Shown: piece after piece, positions 32,297 to 40,799 of the stretch | Position numbering within the stretch: position 1 is the stretch's first letter | Layout: every line of letters begins with the position of its first letter | NCBI RefSeq assembly: GCF_002005145.1 | Contig: NZ_CP019698.1 | Coordinates: 1,054,001-1,118,000, forward strand | DNA: 64,000 nucleotides | From: Desulforamulus ferrireducens | GTDB taxonomy: Bacteria > Bacillota > Desulfotomaculia > Desulfotomaculales > Desulfotomaculaceae | Direction of reading: 5' to 3' | The notes under the pieces: model-generated | What the model was told of the DNA's origin: nothing | Databases searched by the model: none | What the model saw: only the letters and a program-made list of their open reading frames with translations | Program-made: the position numbers and the translations under genes

Positions 32297-33187
32297 ATGG
32301 AACACTACCTGGCAGTCTCACTGGCAGGAATTGTAACTGGTTTCATCACACGTATAGTTTTGTTACGGGTGGATTACCGACAGTATCCCGGTTATCCCCA
32401 TGGTTTTGTTACCCATCTGTCCCTGGGGTTTATAGCTGCGGCCTTAGGTGCCATTGCAGTGCCTGCCTTATTAGAGCCAGACTATGCGGCCTTTACCTTC
32501 CTGGCCTTAGCCGCGCAACAATTCCGCGAAATTCGCAGCATGGAAAGACAAACTCTGGAGAGTCTAGAGGAAAGTGAATTGGTGCAGCGGGGTAAGGATT
32601 ATATCGAAGGCATTGCCCGAACCTTTGAGGCGAGAAATTTCCTGGTCATGGGAACTGCCTTTGTAACCTCTCTGATTACGGAATATCTAGGACTTTTGGC
32701 CGGTGGGGCGGCGGGTATTGTCTTGATTTTATTAAGCCTGTTATTAAAAAGTGGTAGCTCCATTGGCGACATTTGTGAGGTAGTGCCTGCCAAACTACAC
32801 TTCAAAGATACTATCCTCTATGTGGATCATATTAATATCATGTCTGTGGGTTTAAAGTCCACCCGGGAAAAGATTCTGGAACAGGGTCTGGGTGTTCTGA
32901 TTAAACCCAAAAATGATGATGCCAGAGCCACCATTCATGATATCGGTCAGAGGCTGGCCATTGCCCACACAGCGGCCACCATTTTAGGTACCAAAAAGGA
33001 TGTGGATTTACCGGAGTATACCCCCATGCTCAGAAAAGACCCGGATACCGGAGCAGTTGGATTTTATATTGTGCCCAACGAACCAGACATGGAGGCCCTA
33101 ATTGAGGCTGTCAAACAAGCTCCGGTGCTGGAAAGTGCAGCATCCCGACCTCTTAAATCCAGAGCCGGCCGTTATGCTGCGGATTAA
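32297..33187 (+). CDS. YIEGIA family membrane protein
   Basis: The 296-aa protein begins at ATG 32297 after AAGGAGTGATTTA. It carries the family's name motif YIEGIA at residues 102-107, preceded by hydrophobic helices (about 3-22, 40-75) and followed by another pair (about 112-155). The C-terminal half is soluble with a possible regulatory fold. The family is common in endospore-forming Firmicutes, of unknown function. The following 60-aa gene is its usual small partner. I infer a complex of the two, probably in sporulation, from spoIIP upstream. Confidence 0.88.
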   Translation: MEHYLAVSLAGIVTGFITRIVLLRVDYRQYPGYPHGFVTHLSLGFIAAALGAIAVPALLEPDYAAFTFLALAAQQFREIRSMERQTLESLEESELVQRGKDYIEGIARTFEARNFLVMGTAFVTSLITEYLGLLAGGAAGIVLILLSLLLKSGSSIGDICEVVPAKLHFKDTILYVDHINIMSVGLKSTREKILEQGLGVLIKPKNDDARATIHDIGQRLAIAHTAATILGTKKDVDLPEYTPMLRKDPDTGAVGFYIVPNEPDMEALIEAVKQAPVLESAASRPLKSRAGRYAAD

Positions 33188-33211
33188 CTCCTAAAAGGAA
33201 GGCGGACAATC

Positions 33212-33394
33212 TTGTCAAAAGGTACTATTGTGGCAGCGGTAACGCTCAACACCGATTACATAACAGGGGATCTGCCCATTATTATCGCCAGGGATGAGGA
33301 AGAACAGGAGAAACTGGCCCGTCATATCGCTAACATTCTACAAAGCACCATTCATGATTTAGGTAACGGAACCTTTTTGATAGTGCAACACTAA
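33212..33394 (+). CDS. Small partner protein of YIEGIA protein (capping-complex subunit type)
   Basis: At 60 aa it is soluble, with hydrophobic strands VAAVTLN and PIIIAR and the ending HDLGNGTFLIVQH. It is the small protein typically encoded next to YIEGIA genes and named a capping-complex subunit in databases as I recall; the biochemistry is unknown. It starts with TTG after AAAAGGAAGGCGG, 24 nt downstream of its partner, so the two are probably made together. Confidence 0.78.
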   Translation: MSKGTIVAAVTLNTDYITGDLPIIIARDEEEQEKLARHIANILQSTIHDLGNGTFLIVQH

Positions 33395-33456
33395 TCCTTG
33401 ACTAAGATTGGCAAATGGTGGATAATTTATGAAGTACGTCCACGGGGAGATATTAC

Positions 33457-34767
33457 ATGGCAGACAATGGATTATTAATAACTGGTGTAGAAGAACAAAG
33501 CATCGGTGAGGAACTGGGTCTTAAACCCGGTGATAAACTGGTGGCCATCAATAACCAGCCGGTAAGGGACATTTTGGATTACCGCTTTCTCTGTGCCGCC
33601 GAGGAACTGGTGGCCAGGGTGATTACCCAGACTGGCGAGGAATGGGAACTGGAAATTGAGAAGGAGTACGAGGAAGACCTGGGGTTAGATTTTGGCGAGC
33701 ATTCCTTTGGGCCAACCAGGCGGTGCCACAATCGCTGCCTCTTTTGCTTTGTGGACCAAATGGCGCCCAAGATGCGAGAAACCCTTTATATTAAAGACGA
33801 TGACTATCGTCTTTCTTTTTGGCAAGGTAACTTTGTTACCCTTACCAATGTAAAGGAGGCCGAACTACAAAGAATTATTGAGCAGAGATTGGGGCCACTT
33901 TATATTTCCGTTCATACCACCAATCCAGAATTACGTGTGCGAATGCTGAATAATCGTTTTGCCGGTAAAATTATGGAGCAGCTAAAGGCACTGGCTCAGG
34001 CCGGCATTACCATGCATACCCAGGTGGTTTTATGTCCCGATATTAACGATGGACCAGAGCTAAAACGTACCATTGAAGATCTGGCGAGTTTATGGCCGGA
34101 GGTACAATCGATGGCTGTGGTGCCGGTGGGGGTTACCAAATATCGTGAGGGACTGTACAATTTAAGAACTTTCACACCGGAAGAAGCCGGGCAAGTTATT
34201 GAACTGGTAGAAAGCTACCAGGAGGAATTTATGGAACGCTATGATTACCCCTTTGTCTTTGCTTCGGACGAATTTTATGTTATGGCAGGAAAAACAATTC
34301 CAGCCACCGAAAAATATGGTGATTTTCCTCAAACTGAAAACGGTGTGGGGTTAGCCAGGTTATTTTTAGACCAGTGGGAGGCAGTTAAGGATGAGCTGCC
34401 CGAGAGCCTGCCCTTTAACCGCATTGTGACTTTGGTGACTGGCACCTCCGGTGCAGCCATCCTGCAGCAGGTGGTGGACAGACTTAACCAAATAAAAGGC
34501 TTACAGGTTCACCTGGCAGTGGTGAAGAATCACTTCTTTGGTGAAACTGTGACCGTGACCGGACTTTTAACCGCCAGTGATATTATTAATGCCCTCAAGG
34601 ATAAAAACCTGGGAGATGCCTTAATCTTGCCTTCTGTGATGCTGCGTGAGGGGGAAGAAGTGTTTCTGGACGATCTAACTGTTTCCGATGTGGCCAAGCA
34701 ACTCCAGGTCAAGGTGGAAGTGGTGGATGGTCCTATAGATTTGGTAGAAGTGGTACTAGGGGACTAA
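33457..34767 (+). CDS. DUF512 protein with PDZ and radical-SAM-like cysteine motif
   Basis: The 436-aa protein has an N-terminal PDZ-like domain (about 5-75, GLKPGDKLVAINNQPV) and a cysteine motif C90xxxC94xxC97 (RRCHNRCLFCF), which is the radical-SAM 4Fe-4S signature. The rest matches DUF512 (about 225-425). Members occur in most anaerobic Firmicutes and are thought to bind an iron-sulfur cluster; the reaction is unknown. It follows the YIEGIA pair and precedes der, so it may connect them with ribosome-related functions, but this is only context. Confidence 0.9.
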   Translation: MADNGLLITGVEEQSIGEELGLKPGDKLVAINNQPVRDILDYRFLCAAEELVARVITQTGEEWELEIEKEYEEDLGLDFGEHSFGPTRRCHNRCLFCFVDQMAPKMRETLYIKDDDYRLSFWQGNFVTLTNVKEAELQRIIEQRLGPLYISVHTTNPELRVRMLNNRFAGKIMEQLKALAQAGITMHTQVVLCPDINDGPELKRTIEDLASLWPEVQSMAVVPVGVTKYREGLYNLRTFTPEEAGQVIELVESYQEEFMERYDYPFVFASDEFYVMAGKTIPATEKYGDFPQTENGVGLARLFLDQWEAVKDELPESLPFNRIVTLVTGTSGAAILQQVVDRLNQIKGLQVHLAVVKNHFFGETVTVTGLLTASDIINALKDKNLGDALILPSVMLREGEEVFLDDLTVSDVAKQLQVKVEVVDGPIDLVEVVLGD

Positions 34768-34838
34768 GGTCTGACAAAAAAGGTGAAACTGTTAGAGTAA
34801 AAAGGTTTAACTAAGATAGAGAGAAGGGGGAAGACCCT

Positions 34839-36164
34839 TTGCCGAAACCAATTGTTGCTATTGTGGGGCGCCCCAATGTGGGAAAGTCAAGTTTATTTAA
34901 CCGCATTGTCGGTGAGCGTATCGCCATAGTTGAAGATATGCCTGGGGTTACCAGGGACCGCCTGTATCAAGATGCCGAATGGCAGGGGCGGGAGTTTACC
35001 CTGGTGGATACAGGTGGTTTGGATTTTGCGGAAGATATCATTACCTCGCAAATTAGAAAACAGGCAGAAATGGCCATGGAAGAAGCTGATGCCATTTTGT
35101 TCGTGGTGGATGCTCGCCAAGGAATCACCACCATTGATGAAGAAGTGGCGAAATCCCTGCGTAAAACAGATAAGCCGGTGTTGCTGGTGGCTAATAAAGT
35201 AGAGGATTTTCATAAGATTCCCTACTACGAGTTTTATGCCTTAGGTTTGGGGGAACCCATTCCGGTTTCTGCTGCAGAAGGACTCAATACCGGTGATTTA
35301 TTAGACAGCCTGGTAAATGTTTTGCCCCAACCAGAGGAAGATCCCTATTCCCCTGACACCATTCGCATTGCTGTAATTGGGCGTCCCAATGTGGGTAAAT
35401 CTTCCTTGGTCAATGCCATTTTGGGTGAAGAAAGGGTTATTGTTAGCAACATTCCCGGCACCACCAGGGATGCCATAGATTCACCCTTTGAAAGAAATGG
35501 TAATAGCTATGTTATTGTGGATACAGCCGGTATGAGGCGACGCAACCGCATTGATTTACCTGCCGAAAGGTATAGTGTGGTGCGGGCTTTACGGGCGGTG
35601 GACCGCTCGGATGTGGTTTTGATGGTTTTTGATGCCACCGAGGGGGTTGCTGAACAGGATAAGAGAATTGTTGGTTATGCCCACGACAAAGGAAAAGCAA
35701 TTATCTTGGTGGTAAACAAATGGGATCTCATCAAAAAAGATGATAAGACCATGCACAAATTTGAAAGGAAAATTAGAGAGGAACTGGCCTTTTTACCCTA
35801 TGCCCCGATCATTTTTGTGTCTGCTTTAACCAAGCAACGCTTACCCAAGATTTTAGAGCTGGTAGATTTTGTGGCGGATGAGGCCAGCAAAAGAGTTGCT
35901 ACGGCGGATCTTAACAACCTCATACGGGATGCTGTCCAGGCTACCCCACCACCGGCGGACAAACATCGGCGGTTAAAGATATTTTATGCCACCCAGGGCG
36001 GGGTAAAGCCACCTACCTTTATCTTATTTGTTAATGATCCGGAGCTAATGCATTTTTCCTATGAGAGATATCTGGAGAACAAGATTCGCGAAACCTATGG
36101 TTTTGAAGGTACGCCCATTAGAATTTACCTGCGTCAAAGGGAAGCCAGGGATGAAAAAGTTTAA
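34839..36164 (+). CDS. der: Ribosome biogenesis GTPase Der (EngA)
   Basis: It is needed for 50S ribosomal subunit maturation. At 441 aa it has the two tandem GTPase domains that are unique to Der: [12 protein letters not shown] (about 9-20) with DTGGLD, and [12 protein letters not shown] (about 184-195) with DTAGMRRRN and NKWD. The C-terminal KH-like domain spans about 350-435. It starts with TTG after GAGAAGGGGG. plsY and gpsA follow in the same direction. Confidence 0.97.
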   Translation: MPKPIVAIVGRPNVGKSSLFNRIVGERIAIVEDMPGVTRDRLYQDAEWQGREFTLVDTGGLDFAEDIITSQIRKQAEMAMEEADAILFVVDARQGITTIDEEVAKSLRKTDKPVLLVANKVEDFHKIPYYEFYALGLGEPIPVSAAEGLNTGDLLDSLVNVLPQPEEDPYSPDTIRIAVIGRPNVGKSSLVNAILGEERVIVSNIPGTTRDAIDSPFERNGNSYVIVDTAGMRRRNRIDLPAERYSVVRALRAVDRSDVVLMVFDATEGVAEQDKRIVGYAHDKGKAIILVVNKWDLIKKDDKTMHKFERKIREELAFLPYAPIIFVSALTKQRLPKILELVDFVADEASKRVATADLNNLIRDAVQATPPPADKHRRLKIFYATQGGVKPPTFILFVNDPELMHFSYERYLENKIRETYGFEGTPIRIYLRQREARDEKV

Positions 36165-36202
36165 GTTCACTATTTCTCTGTAAGGATTCGGGGGAGTAAG
36201 GT

Positions 36203-36802
36203 TTGTTAACTGCAACTAATTTTTTGCTGATTATCGGTGCTTATTTAATTGGTTCCATTCCCTTTGGTTTTTTACTGGCACGACTTTGGAAAGGTATTGA
36301 CATTCGTCAACATGGCAGCGGTAATATAGGTGCCACCAATGTTTGGCGAACCCTGGGCAAAGGGCCGGGCATTATTGTTTTGCTGCTGGACGCTCTCAAG
36401 GGTATCGCCGCTGTTATGCTGGCTAAACAGCTAGGAACTACCGAGTATGTCGTCTTAGCTGCTGCCTTGGCTGTGATGATGGGGCACAGCTTTCCTATCT
36501 GGCTGGGCTTTAAAGGCGGCAAGATTATTGCCACCGGTGCTGGGGCAGTGTTGGCTATTACACCAGTGCCCCTGCTGTTAGCTTTACTGGTATGGATAAT
36601 TACCGTAGCCCTGAGCCGCTATGTTTCCTTGGGCTCTATTCTAGCGGCCATTTCTCTGCCCATTTGGGTATTTCTTTTTGAGCAAAATAATTCAATTTTT
36701 GTTTTTACACTACTGGCGGCAAGCTTTGCCGTATGGAAACACAGATCTAATATTAAACGCCTCTTAAACGGCACAGAATTTAGATTTGGACAAAAGAAAT
36801 GA
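36203..36802 (+). CDS. plsY: Glycerol-3-phosphate acyltransferase PlsY
   Basis: It transfers the acyl group from acyl phosphate to glycerol-3-phosphate at the membrane. At 199 aa it is polytopic, with [16 protein letters not shown] (about 34-49) and the [14 protein letters not shown] segment (about 93-106), both PlsY active-site motifs. It uses a TTG start after CGGGGGAGTAAGG. gpsA, which makes its substrate, follows. Confidence 0.97.
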   Translation: MLTATNFLLIIGAYLIGSIPFGFLLARLWKGIDIRQHGSGNIGATNVWRTLGKGPGIIVLLLDALKGIAAVMLAKQLGTTEYVVLAAALAVMMGHSFPIWLGFKGGKIIATGAGAVLAITPVPLLLALLVWIITVALSRYVSLGSILAAISLPIWVFLFEQNNSIFVFTLLAASFAVWKHRSNIKRLLNGTEFRFGQKK

Positions 36803-36815
36803 TAGGGGGATAGGA

Positions 36816-37838
36816 ATGGCCAAGGTTGCAATTGTCGGGGCTGGTAGCTGGGGAACTGCTCTGGCCCAGGTATTGGCGCAAAATGACCATTCTGTGGCTC
36901 TCTGGTCCCGCAGAAAAGAATTAGCCCAGATGATTAATGAAGGGGTAAACAACAGGTACTTACCAGGGATTAAACTTCATCCTAATATATCTGCCTCTAC
37001 AGATTTAGCCAAGGTTCTCCAGGGAGCACAGGCGGTGGTCTTTGGGGTGCCTTCGCACGGTTTTCGGGAAATATTGAAGAACTCTCTGCCTTACATGCGG
37101 GATGATACAGTGGTTATCAATGTAGCCAAAGGGCTAGAAGAAAGTTCCTTACTAAGACTCTCCGATGTCTTTGCCCAGGAAGCCGGTGCAGCTGCCCTGG
37201 GTCGCTATGCAGTGCTTTCCGGCCCCAGCCACGCTGAAGAAGTAGCTCGCAATATTCCCACCGCCTTGGTGGCGGCTTCCCAGAATATGGCCACTGCCGA
37301 GTATGTCCAGGATTTGTTCATGTCCCAGGATTTTCGGGTCTACACCAACCCCGATGTCATAGGGGTAGAATTAGGTGGGGCCTTAAAAAATATTATTGCC
37401 CTGGGTACCGGTATTGCCGATGGGTTGGGCTTTGGTGACAATACCAAAGCAGCCATGATGACCCGTGGCCTGGCGGAAATTACTCGTCTGGGACATAGTA
37501 TGGGTGCCAATCTCCTAACCTTTGCCGGTTTAGCCGGTGTGGGGGATTTGATTGTCACCTGCACCAGTATGCACAGCCGTAATCGCCGCTGTGGCATTGA
37601 GATTGGCAAGGGTAAGTCCCTGGCAGAAGCGGTGGAGAGTGTGCAAATGGTGGTGGAAGGGGTCAGAACCACCAAAGTGGCTTACCAGTTGGCTAAACGG
37701 CAGGGTGTGGAAATGCCCATCACCGATCAGACCTATAAAGTATTGTTTGAAAACCTCTCGCCCCGGGAAGCGGTTTTGAATTTAATGGGCAGGGGGAAAA
37801 AGCTAGAGGTTGAGGAAATTGTACTGCGTCAGGGTTAG
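36816..37838 (+). CDS. gpsA: NAD(P)H-dependent glycerol-3-phosphate dehydrogenase
   Basis: It makes glycerol-3-phosphate from dihydroxyacetone phosphate. The ATG at 36816 follows AGGGGGATAGGA; this gives 340 aa. The Rossmann motif is [14 protein letters not shown] (about 4-17), then [28 protein letters not shown] (about 187-205, containing the catalytic lysine) and [13 protein letters not shown]. It ends at repeat copy 3, whose left edge is a terminator-like hairpin. Confidence 0.97.
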   Translation: MAKVAIVGAGSWGTALAQVLAQNDHSVALWSRRKELAQMINEGVNNRYLPGIKLHPNISASTDLAKVLQGAQAVVFGVPSHGFREILKNSLPYMRDDTVVINVAKGLEESSLLRLSDVFAQEAGAAALGRYAVLSGPSHAEEVARNIPTALVAASQNMATAEYVQDLFMSQDFRVYTNPDVIGVELGGALKNIIALGTGIADGLGFGDNTKAAMMTRGLAEITRLGHSMGANLLTFAGLAGVGDLIVTCTSMHSRNRRCGIEIGKGKSLAEAVESVQMVVEGVRTTKVAYQLAKRQGVEMPITDQTYKVLFENLSPREAVLNLMGRGKKLEVEEIVLRQG

Positions 37839-37882
37839 TGCTTATATTGCTCAAGTTTTGTATAAGGCTTACAACCAAAAGG

Positions 37883-38360
37883 GGAGTGTCGCAAAACTAC
37901 AGTGATGCGGCACTTTTCATTTTTGGCCATCGGCCATCAGCCGTCGGCCCTCGGCTTAGTTGGATTAACCTGCTACTCGTAATACATTCCCTTGGCGAGG
38001 GGACTTTATATGAGCCCCCTTGCTGAGGGAGAGACTGCAAAATACCTAAATTGTACTAAGACTTACTATGTTTATGCCAGGCATGATAAAAGCACCACTA
38101 GAAGTTGTAGTGGCGCTTAATTTCATTTTATCAAAGTACCCCTTTTGCAGTGCTCTCTGAAGGGTTGGGTCCGCGTGGCGCGCAGCGATTGAGGGAGTTG
38201 AGTTTTGGGTCAACTCCCTCCGTCGGCTCCGCCGACACCTCAGTGAGGTCAAAAAAGGCCAATGGCCAAAGGATAAAGGCCAAAAGCCAAAAGCCGAAGG
38301 CCGACGGCTGATGGCCGATGGCCAATACGCATCATCCCCTAATAGCGCAACAGACTCTTT
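37883..38360. repeat. GGCC-rich long palindromic repeat, copy 3 (with inner element)
   Basis: It fills the convergent gap between gpsA and a small minus-strand gene. The left arm 37925-37949 and right arm 38299-38323 are exact reverse complements over 25 bp, built from GGCCATCGGCC and GCCGTCGGCC. The left edge (37884-37913) has an AGTGT...GGCACTTTT hairpin that can terminate gpsA transcripts. The same conserved centre as copies 1 and 2 is present (TACTCGTAATACATTCC, GTGGCGCGCAGC). The inner element at 38029-38157 lies in the opposite direction to that of copy 2. Confidence 0.9.
38029..38157 (-). mobile_element. Small inner inverted-repeat element (MITE-like), orientation B
   Basis: A 129-bp unit with end repeats GAGAGACTGCAAAA (38029-38042, one base short) and TTTTGCAGTGCTCTC (38143-38157). 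Read on the minus strand it matches 21374-21503 at about 90%. It keeps the hairpin AGCACCACTA-GAAGTTG-TAGTGGCGCT. The flanking sequence is in the same orientation as in copy 2, so only the inner part is flipped. Confidence 0.8.
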
Positions 38361-38364
38361 CATA

Positions 38365-38387
38365 TAAAAAACCGCCACAGAGGCGGT
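38365..38387 (-). terminator. Terminator of the small minus-strand gene
   Basis: Read on the minus strand: ACCGCC-TCTGT-GGCGGT followed by TTTTTTAT (stem at 38371-38376 and 38382-38387). Confidence 0.8.
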
Positions 38388-38391
38388 ATAA

Positions 38392-38541
38392 TTAAAGGTA
38401 CTTCTTCTCAGCAATTTTCTCCAAGGAGTTGACAATCCTTTTGGTGTAACCTAAAAATGGCAGTGTCAGTAATATTGAGGTTAAAATCATAATCATAAAA
38501 CCCATTCTATGATGCCGATGCCGCTGATGGTAATATAACAT
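38392..38541 (-). CDS. Small membrane protein, 49 aa
   Basis: Starts with ATG at 38541 after a near-perfect AAGGAGGTG and ends at 38392, just before its own terminator. The N-terminus is His/Arg-rich (MLYYHQRHRHHRM), followed by one membrane helix (GFMIMILTSILLTLPFLGY) and a charged C-terminus (KRIVNSLEKIAEKKYL). No family is recognised. The gene is short, but ribosome binding site, composition and terminator all support it. Confidence 0.7.
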   Translation of the reverse strand: MLYYHQRHRHHRMGFMIMILTSILLTLPFLGYTKRIVNSLEKIAEKKYL

Positions 38542-38675
38542 AAATCTACACCTCCTTGTCCATATTTTTAGCTCTTTTAGAAAATTAACTCGAAGAAGTT
38601 CATGGTATCTAAACCAAATTCAAAACCTTAGTTTTGTTAAAATTTCATCATAGAAAACACATGTTATAAAAAGTA

Positions 38676-38707
38676 GCAAAAAATGACCCCTGAGGGTCAT
38701 TTTTTGC
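38676..38707. terminator. Bidirectional terminator
   Basis: GCAAAAAATGACCC (38676-38689) and GGGTCATTTTTTGC (38694-38707) form a perfect 14-bp palindrome with loop CTGA; A- and T-runs on both sides let it work in either direction. On the minus strand it ends the small gene 38744-38920. Confidence 0.85.
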
Positions 38708-38743
38708 TTCACGGTTCTATGAATTTAATAAAGGTCGTCAGCC

Positions 38744-38920
38744 TTACCTTCTTTTGCCGGTAAGATACTTTAATAAATCCTCCAAGGAAAAAGGACCGGA
38801 AAACTGGGGGTGGGGATTTTTATTTGAGGGAGCAGTGGGTGACTGAGGTTTTTCCTTTGGCTGCTTCTGAATTGGCTTTTGGCCAGGCTGCCCCGTGCCG
38901 GGGCCCATTCCGTAACCCAT
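38744..38920 (-). CDS. Small Pro/Gly/Gln-rich protein, 58 aa
   Basis: Starts at ATG 38920 with AAAGGAGG upstream. The first 40 residues are low-complexity and rich in Pro, Gly, Gln and Lys (MGYGMGPGTGQPGQKP); the end is a short helix-forming patch (FSLEDLLKYLTGKRR). It has no membrane segment. I do not recognise it. A disordered head with a C-terminal docking helix is one reading. Confidence 0.65.
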   Translation of the reverse strand: MGYGMGPGTGQPGQKPIQKQPKEKPQSPTAPSNKNPHPQFSGPFSLEDLLKYLTGKRR

Positions 38921-39091
38921 TATAGCAATCCTCCTTTAACTTTACTCCCTAGTCAATATATGGAAGAATGCTAAAATAAGTTAAGTCCTTATAATTGTGT
39001 AAAAAGGTTTTCTGAAAAATAAAAGGAGCCATTACCAAATTCCTCAGTTAGAATAAAGGTGTGAACAATACCTAAAGAGAGGAGATTTGAA

Positions 39092-40321
39092 ATGGCTCAA
39101 TATCAGATTACCGTAAATCAGGAACTTTTGCACCGTTTATTTTTAAGCGATAACAAAGATTCCGGTGTAGCAGCTCTGCTGGAATCCGTATTGAACCAAA
39201 TTTTGCAGGCTCAGGCTACCGAGCAACTAGAAGCCGAACCATATGAGCGCACTGAAGAAAGGAAGGGGTATCGCAATGGGACTTATCCACATAAGCTAAC
39301 CACTCGCGTCGGCACCCTTACCCTGAGAATTCCTCGGTTTCGCAATGGCAAATTCTCCACAGAACTGTTTGCCAGATACCAGCGCAGTGAACAAGCTCTG
39401 GTACTGGCTCTAATGGAGATGGTAATCAATGGGGTCTCAACCCGTAAGGTGAGCCAAATCACCGAAGAACTTTGTGGAACCGAGTTTTCCAAATCTACCG
39501 TTTCCGAACTGTGCAAGAAGCTAGACCCGGTAGTACATGGCTGGAACAATCGGAATCTGCATGATATGCGCTACCCTTTTATCCTTGTGGATGCCCTTGT
39601 TCTCAAGGTTCGTGAAGAAGGGCGTGTTCGCGCACGTAGTGTGATGATTGCCATTGGTGTTAACACTGATGGTTACAGAGAAATTCTCGGATTGATGCTG
39701 GGTGATAGTGAATCTGAGTCCAGTTGGGGCGAATTCTTTACCTGGTTAAAATCCCGTGGCTTACGGGGTGTTGATATCATTGTTTCAGATAATCACGGTG
39801 GGTTGGTGAAGGCCGTACGCAGCCATTTTCAGGGTGTTACCTGGCAACGTTGTCAAACCCACTTCATGCGCAACATCCTAGATGTTACCCCAAAGTCAAT
39901 ACAAGATGAACTCTATCCACATCTAAGAGCTATTCTAGATGCACCGGACGTAGATACCGCCCGTGTGTTATTAAATCAAACCCTAGAGGCTTATGAGAAC
40001 AGGGCTCCAAAGGCCATGAAGGTGTTGGAAGATGGCTTTGATGATGCTACAGCTATTCTTATTCTGCCAGAACGTTATCGCCGTCGGTTGCGTACCACAA
40101 ACGGTGTAGAACGCCTTAACGAAGAAATTCGGCGCAGGGAGCGAGTTATTCGCATTTTCCCCAACCGCGAATCCGTGATCCGTCTAGTAGGTGCCCTCCT
40201 TATGGAGTTTGATGACAAATGGGCCAGTGGTAGAAAGTATCTGGATATGAGTGAATACCTGCAATGGCAGGAATCTCAGAGACAAGCCCGTGCTTTTTCT
40301 AAGGTAACACCGATTCGGTAG
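39092..40321 (+). CDS. IS256-family transposase
   Basis: The 409-aa protein is full length with the family's Transposase_mut domain. Features include TVSELCKKLDPVVHGW, the catalytic aspartate region LVDALVLKVREEGRVR (about 165-180), DNHGGLVKAVRSHF (about 231-244) and QRCQTHFMRN (about 252-261), with the final glutamate in TTNGVERLNEEIRRRERVIRIFPN. No frameshift or stop, so it may be active. The ATG follows AGAGAGGAGATTTGAA. Confidence 0.95.
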   Translation: MAQYQITVNQELLHRLFLSDNKDSGVAALLESVLNQILQAQATEQLEAEPYERTEERKGYRNGTYPHKLTTRVGTLTLRIPRFRNGKFSTELFARYQRSEQALVLALMEMVINGVSTRKVSQITEELCGTEFSKSTVSELCKKLDPVVHGWNNRNLHDMRYPFILVDALVLKVREEGRVRARSVMIAIGVNTDGYREILGLMLGDSESESSWGEFFTWLKSRGLRGVDIIVSDNHGGLVKAVRSHFQGVTWQRCQTHFMRNILDVTPKSIQDELYPHLRAILDAPDVDTARVLLNQTLEAYENRAPKAMKVLEDGFDDATAILILPERYRRRLRTTNGVERLNEEIRRRERVIRIFPNRESVIRLVGALLMEFDDKWASGRKYLDMSEYLQWQESQRQARAFSKVTPIR

Positions 40322-40323
40322 AT

Positions 40324-40458
40324 TAACCTGAACACCACCTAAATAACCAAACCATCGGAGCCAGGCGGCTGTCAAGGGGCCGCGAAGCGGCGGCGAAGCC
40401 TTTACCCTTGACGGGCGACTGGGGAGATGGATAATTACAATGGTGGTGTTCAAGGTTA
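40324..40458 (+). ncRNA. Long nested stem-loop at the 3' side of the IS256 transposase
   Basis: Three nested inverted pairs: TTAACCTGAACACCACC (40323-40339) with GGTGGTGTTCAAGGTTA (40442-40458), CCATC (40352) with GATGG (40426), and GTCAAGGG (40371-40378) with CCCTTGAC (40405-40412). The top is GC-rich (CCGCGAAGCGGCGG). As a transcript this would fold into one extended hairpin just after the transposase stop. It could protect the mRNA or act as a terminator; whether it is a separate RNA is unknown. Confidence 0.4.
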
Positions 40459-40600
40459 CCTAGCTGAGGAATTTTACACATAAATTAGGACTTGATCCTA
40501 AAATATGTGCCCAAATAGTCATAAAGGGACAAATCTTAAATATGTTTTAGCAATGGGATATAACTTAAGGGTTGTTGCTAGTAACATAATAAATTTTTCC

Positions 40601-40630
40601 GTCATAAAATAACTTTCTAGTCATATATAT
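40601..40630 (+). promoter_or_regulatory. Candidate sigma-E-type promoter of spoIVA
   Basis: GTCATAAAA at 40601 and CATATATAT at 40622 resemble the -35 and -10 elements of mother-cell sigma-E promoters, which drive spoIVA in B. subtilis. The spacing is slightly short, so confidence is low. The region from 40495 to 40736 otherwise holds no gene. Confidence 0.3.
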
Positions 40631-40736
40631 ATAATGTTAATATCTGTCATTGGAAAAAAATTCAGGATAAAGGGACTACCTTTCTCCTGCCAAGATCAAT
40701 TTTTCATTCTCTACGGTCCATTATCGCGGAGGAGGG

Positions 40737-40781
40737 ATGCAGTATTTCAATTTAATAATCCCTATATATAAGAACTTTTGA
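40737..40781 (+). CDS. Short leader ORF before spoIVA, 14 aa
   Basis: GCGGAGGAGGG is an excellent ribosome binding site for ATG at 40737; the peptide is MQYFNLIIPIYKNF. Its TGA stop at 40779-40781 lies next to the spoIVA ribosome binding site AAGGAGGG, so ribosomes on it may open or block the spoIVA start. It could be a leader peptide for translational coupling. The peptide itself may have no function. Confidence 0.45.
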   Translation: MQYFNLIIPIYKNF

Positions 40782-40799
40782 AGGAGGGAGTAAATGCTT

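Larger units (their letters stand above)
38983..40494 (+). mobile_element. IS256-family insertion sequence
   Basis: Ends are imperfect inverted repeats: AAGTCCTTATAATTGTGTAAAA (38983-39004) against the reverse complement of 40472-40494 (AAGTCCTAATTTATGTGTAAAA). A second shared inner stretch, AATTCCTCAGTTAG (39038-39051), matches CTAGCTGAGGAATT (40460-40473) inverted. The only gene is the transposase. I could not see a target-site duplication: flanking 8-mers differ, so the exact ends or an old insertion are open. It separates gpsA and two small genes from spoIVA. Confidence 0.85.

Noticed and set aside
38975-40502. 8-bp target duplication of the IS256 element
   Set aside because: The flanking 8-mers next to the inverted ends do not match (AATAAGTT versus GATCCTAA).
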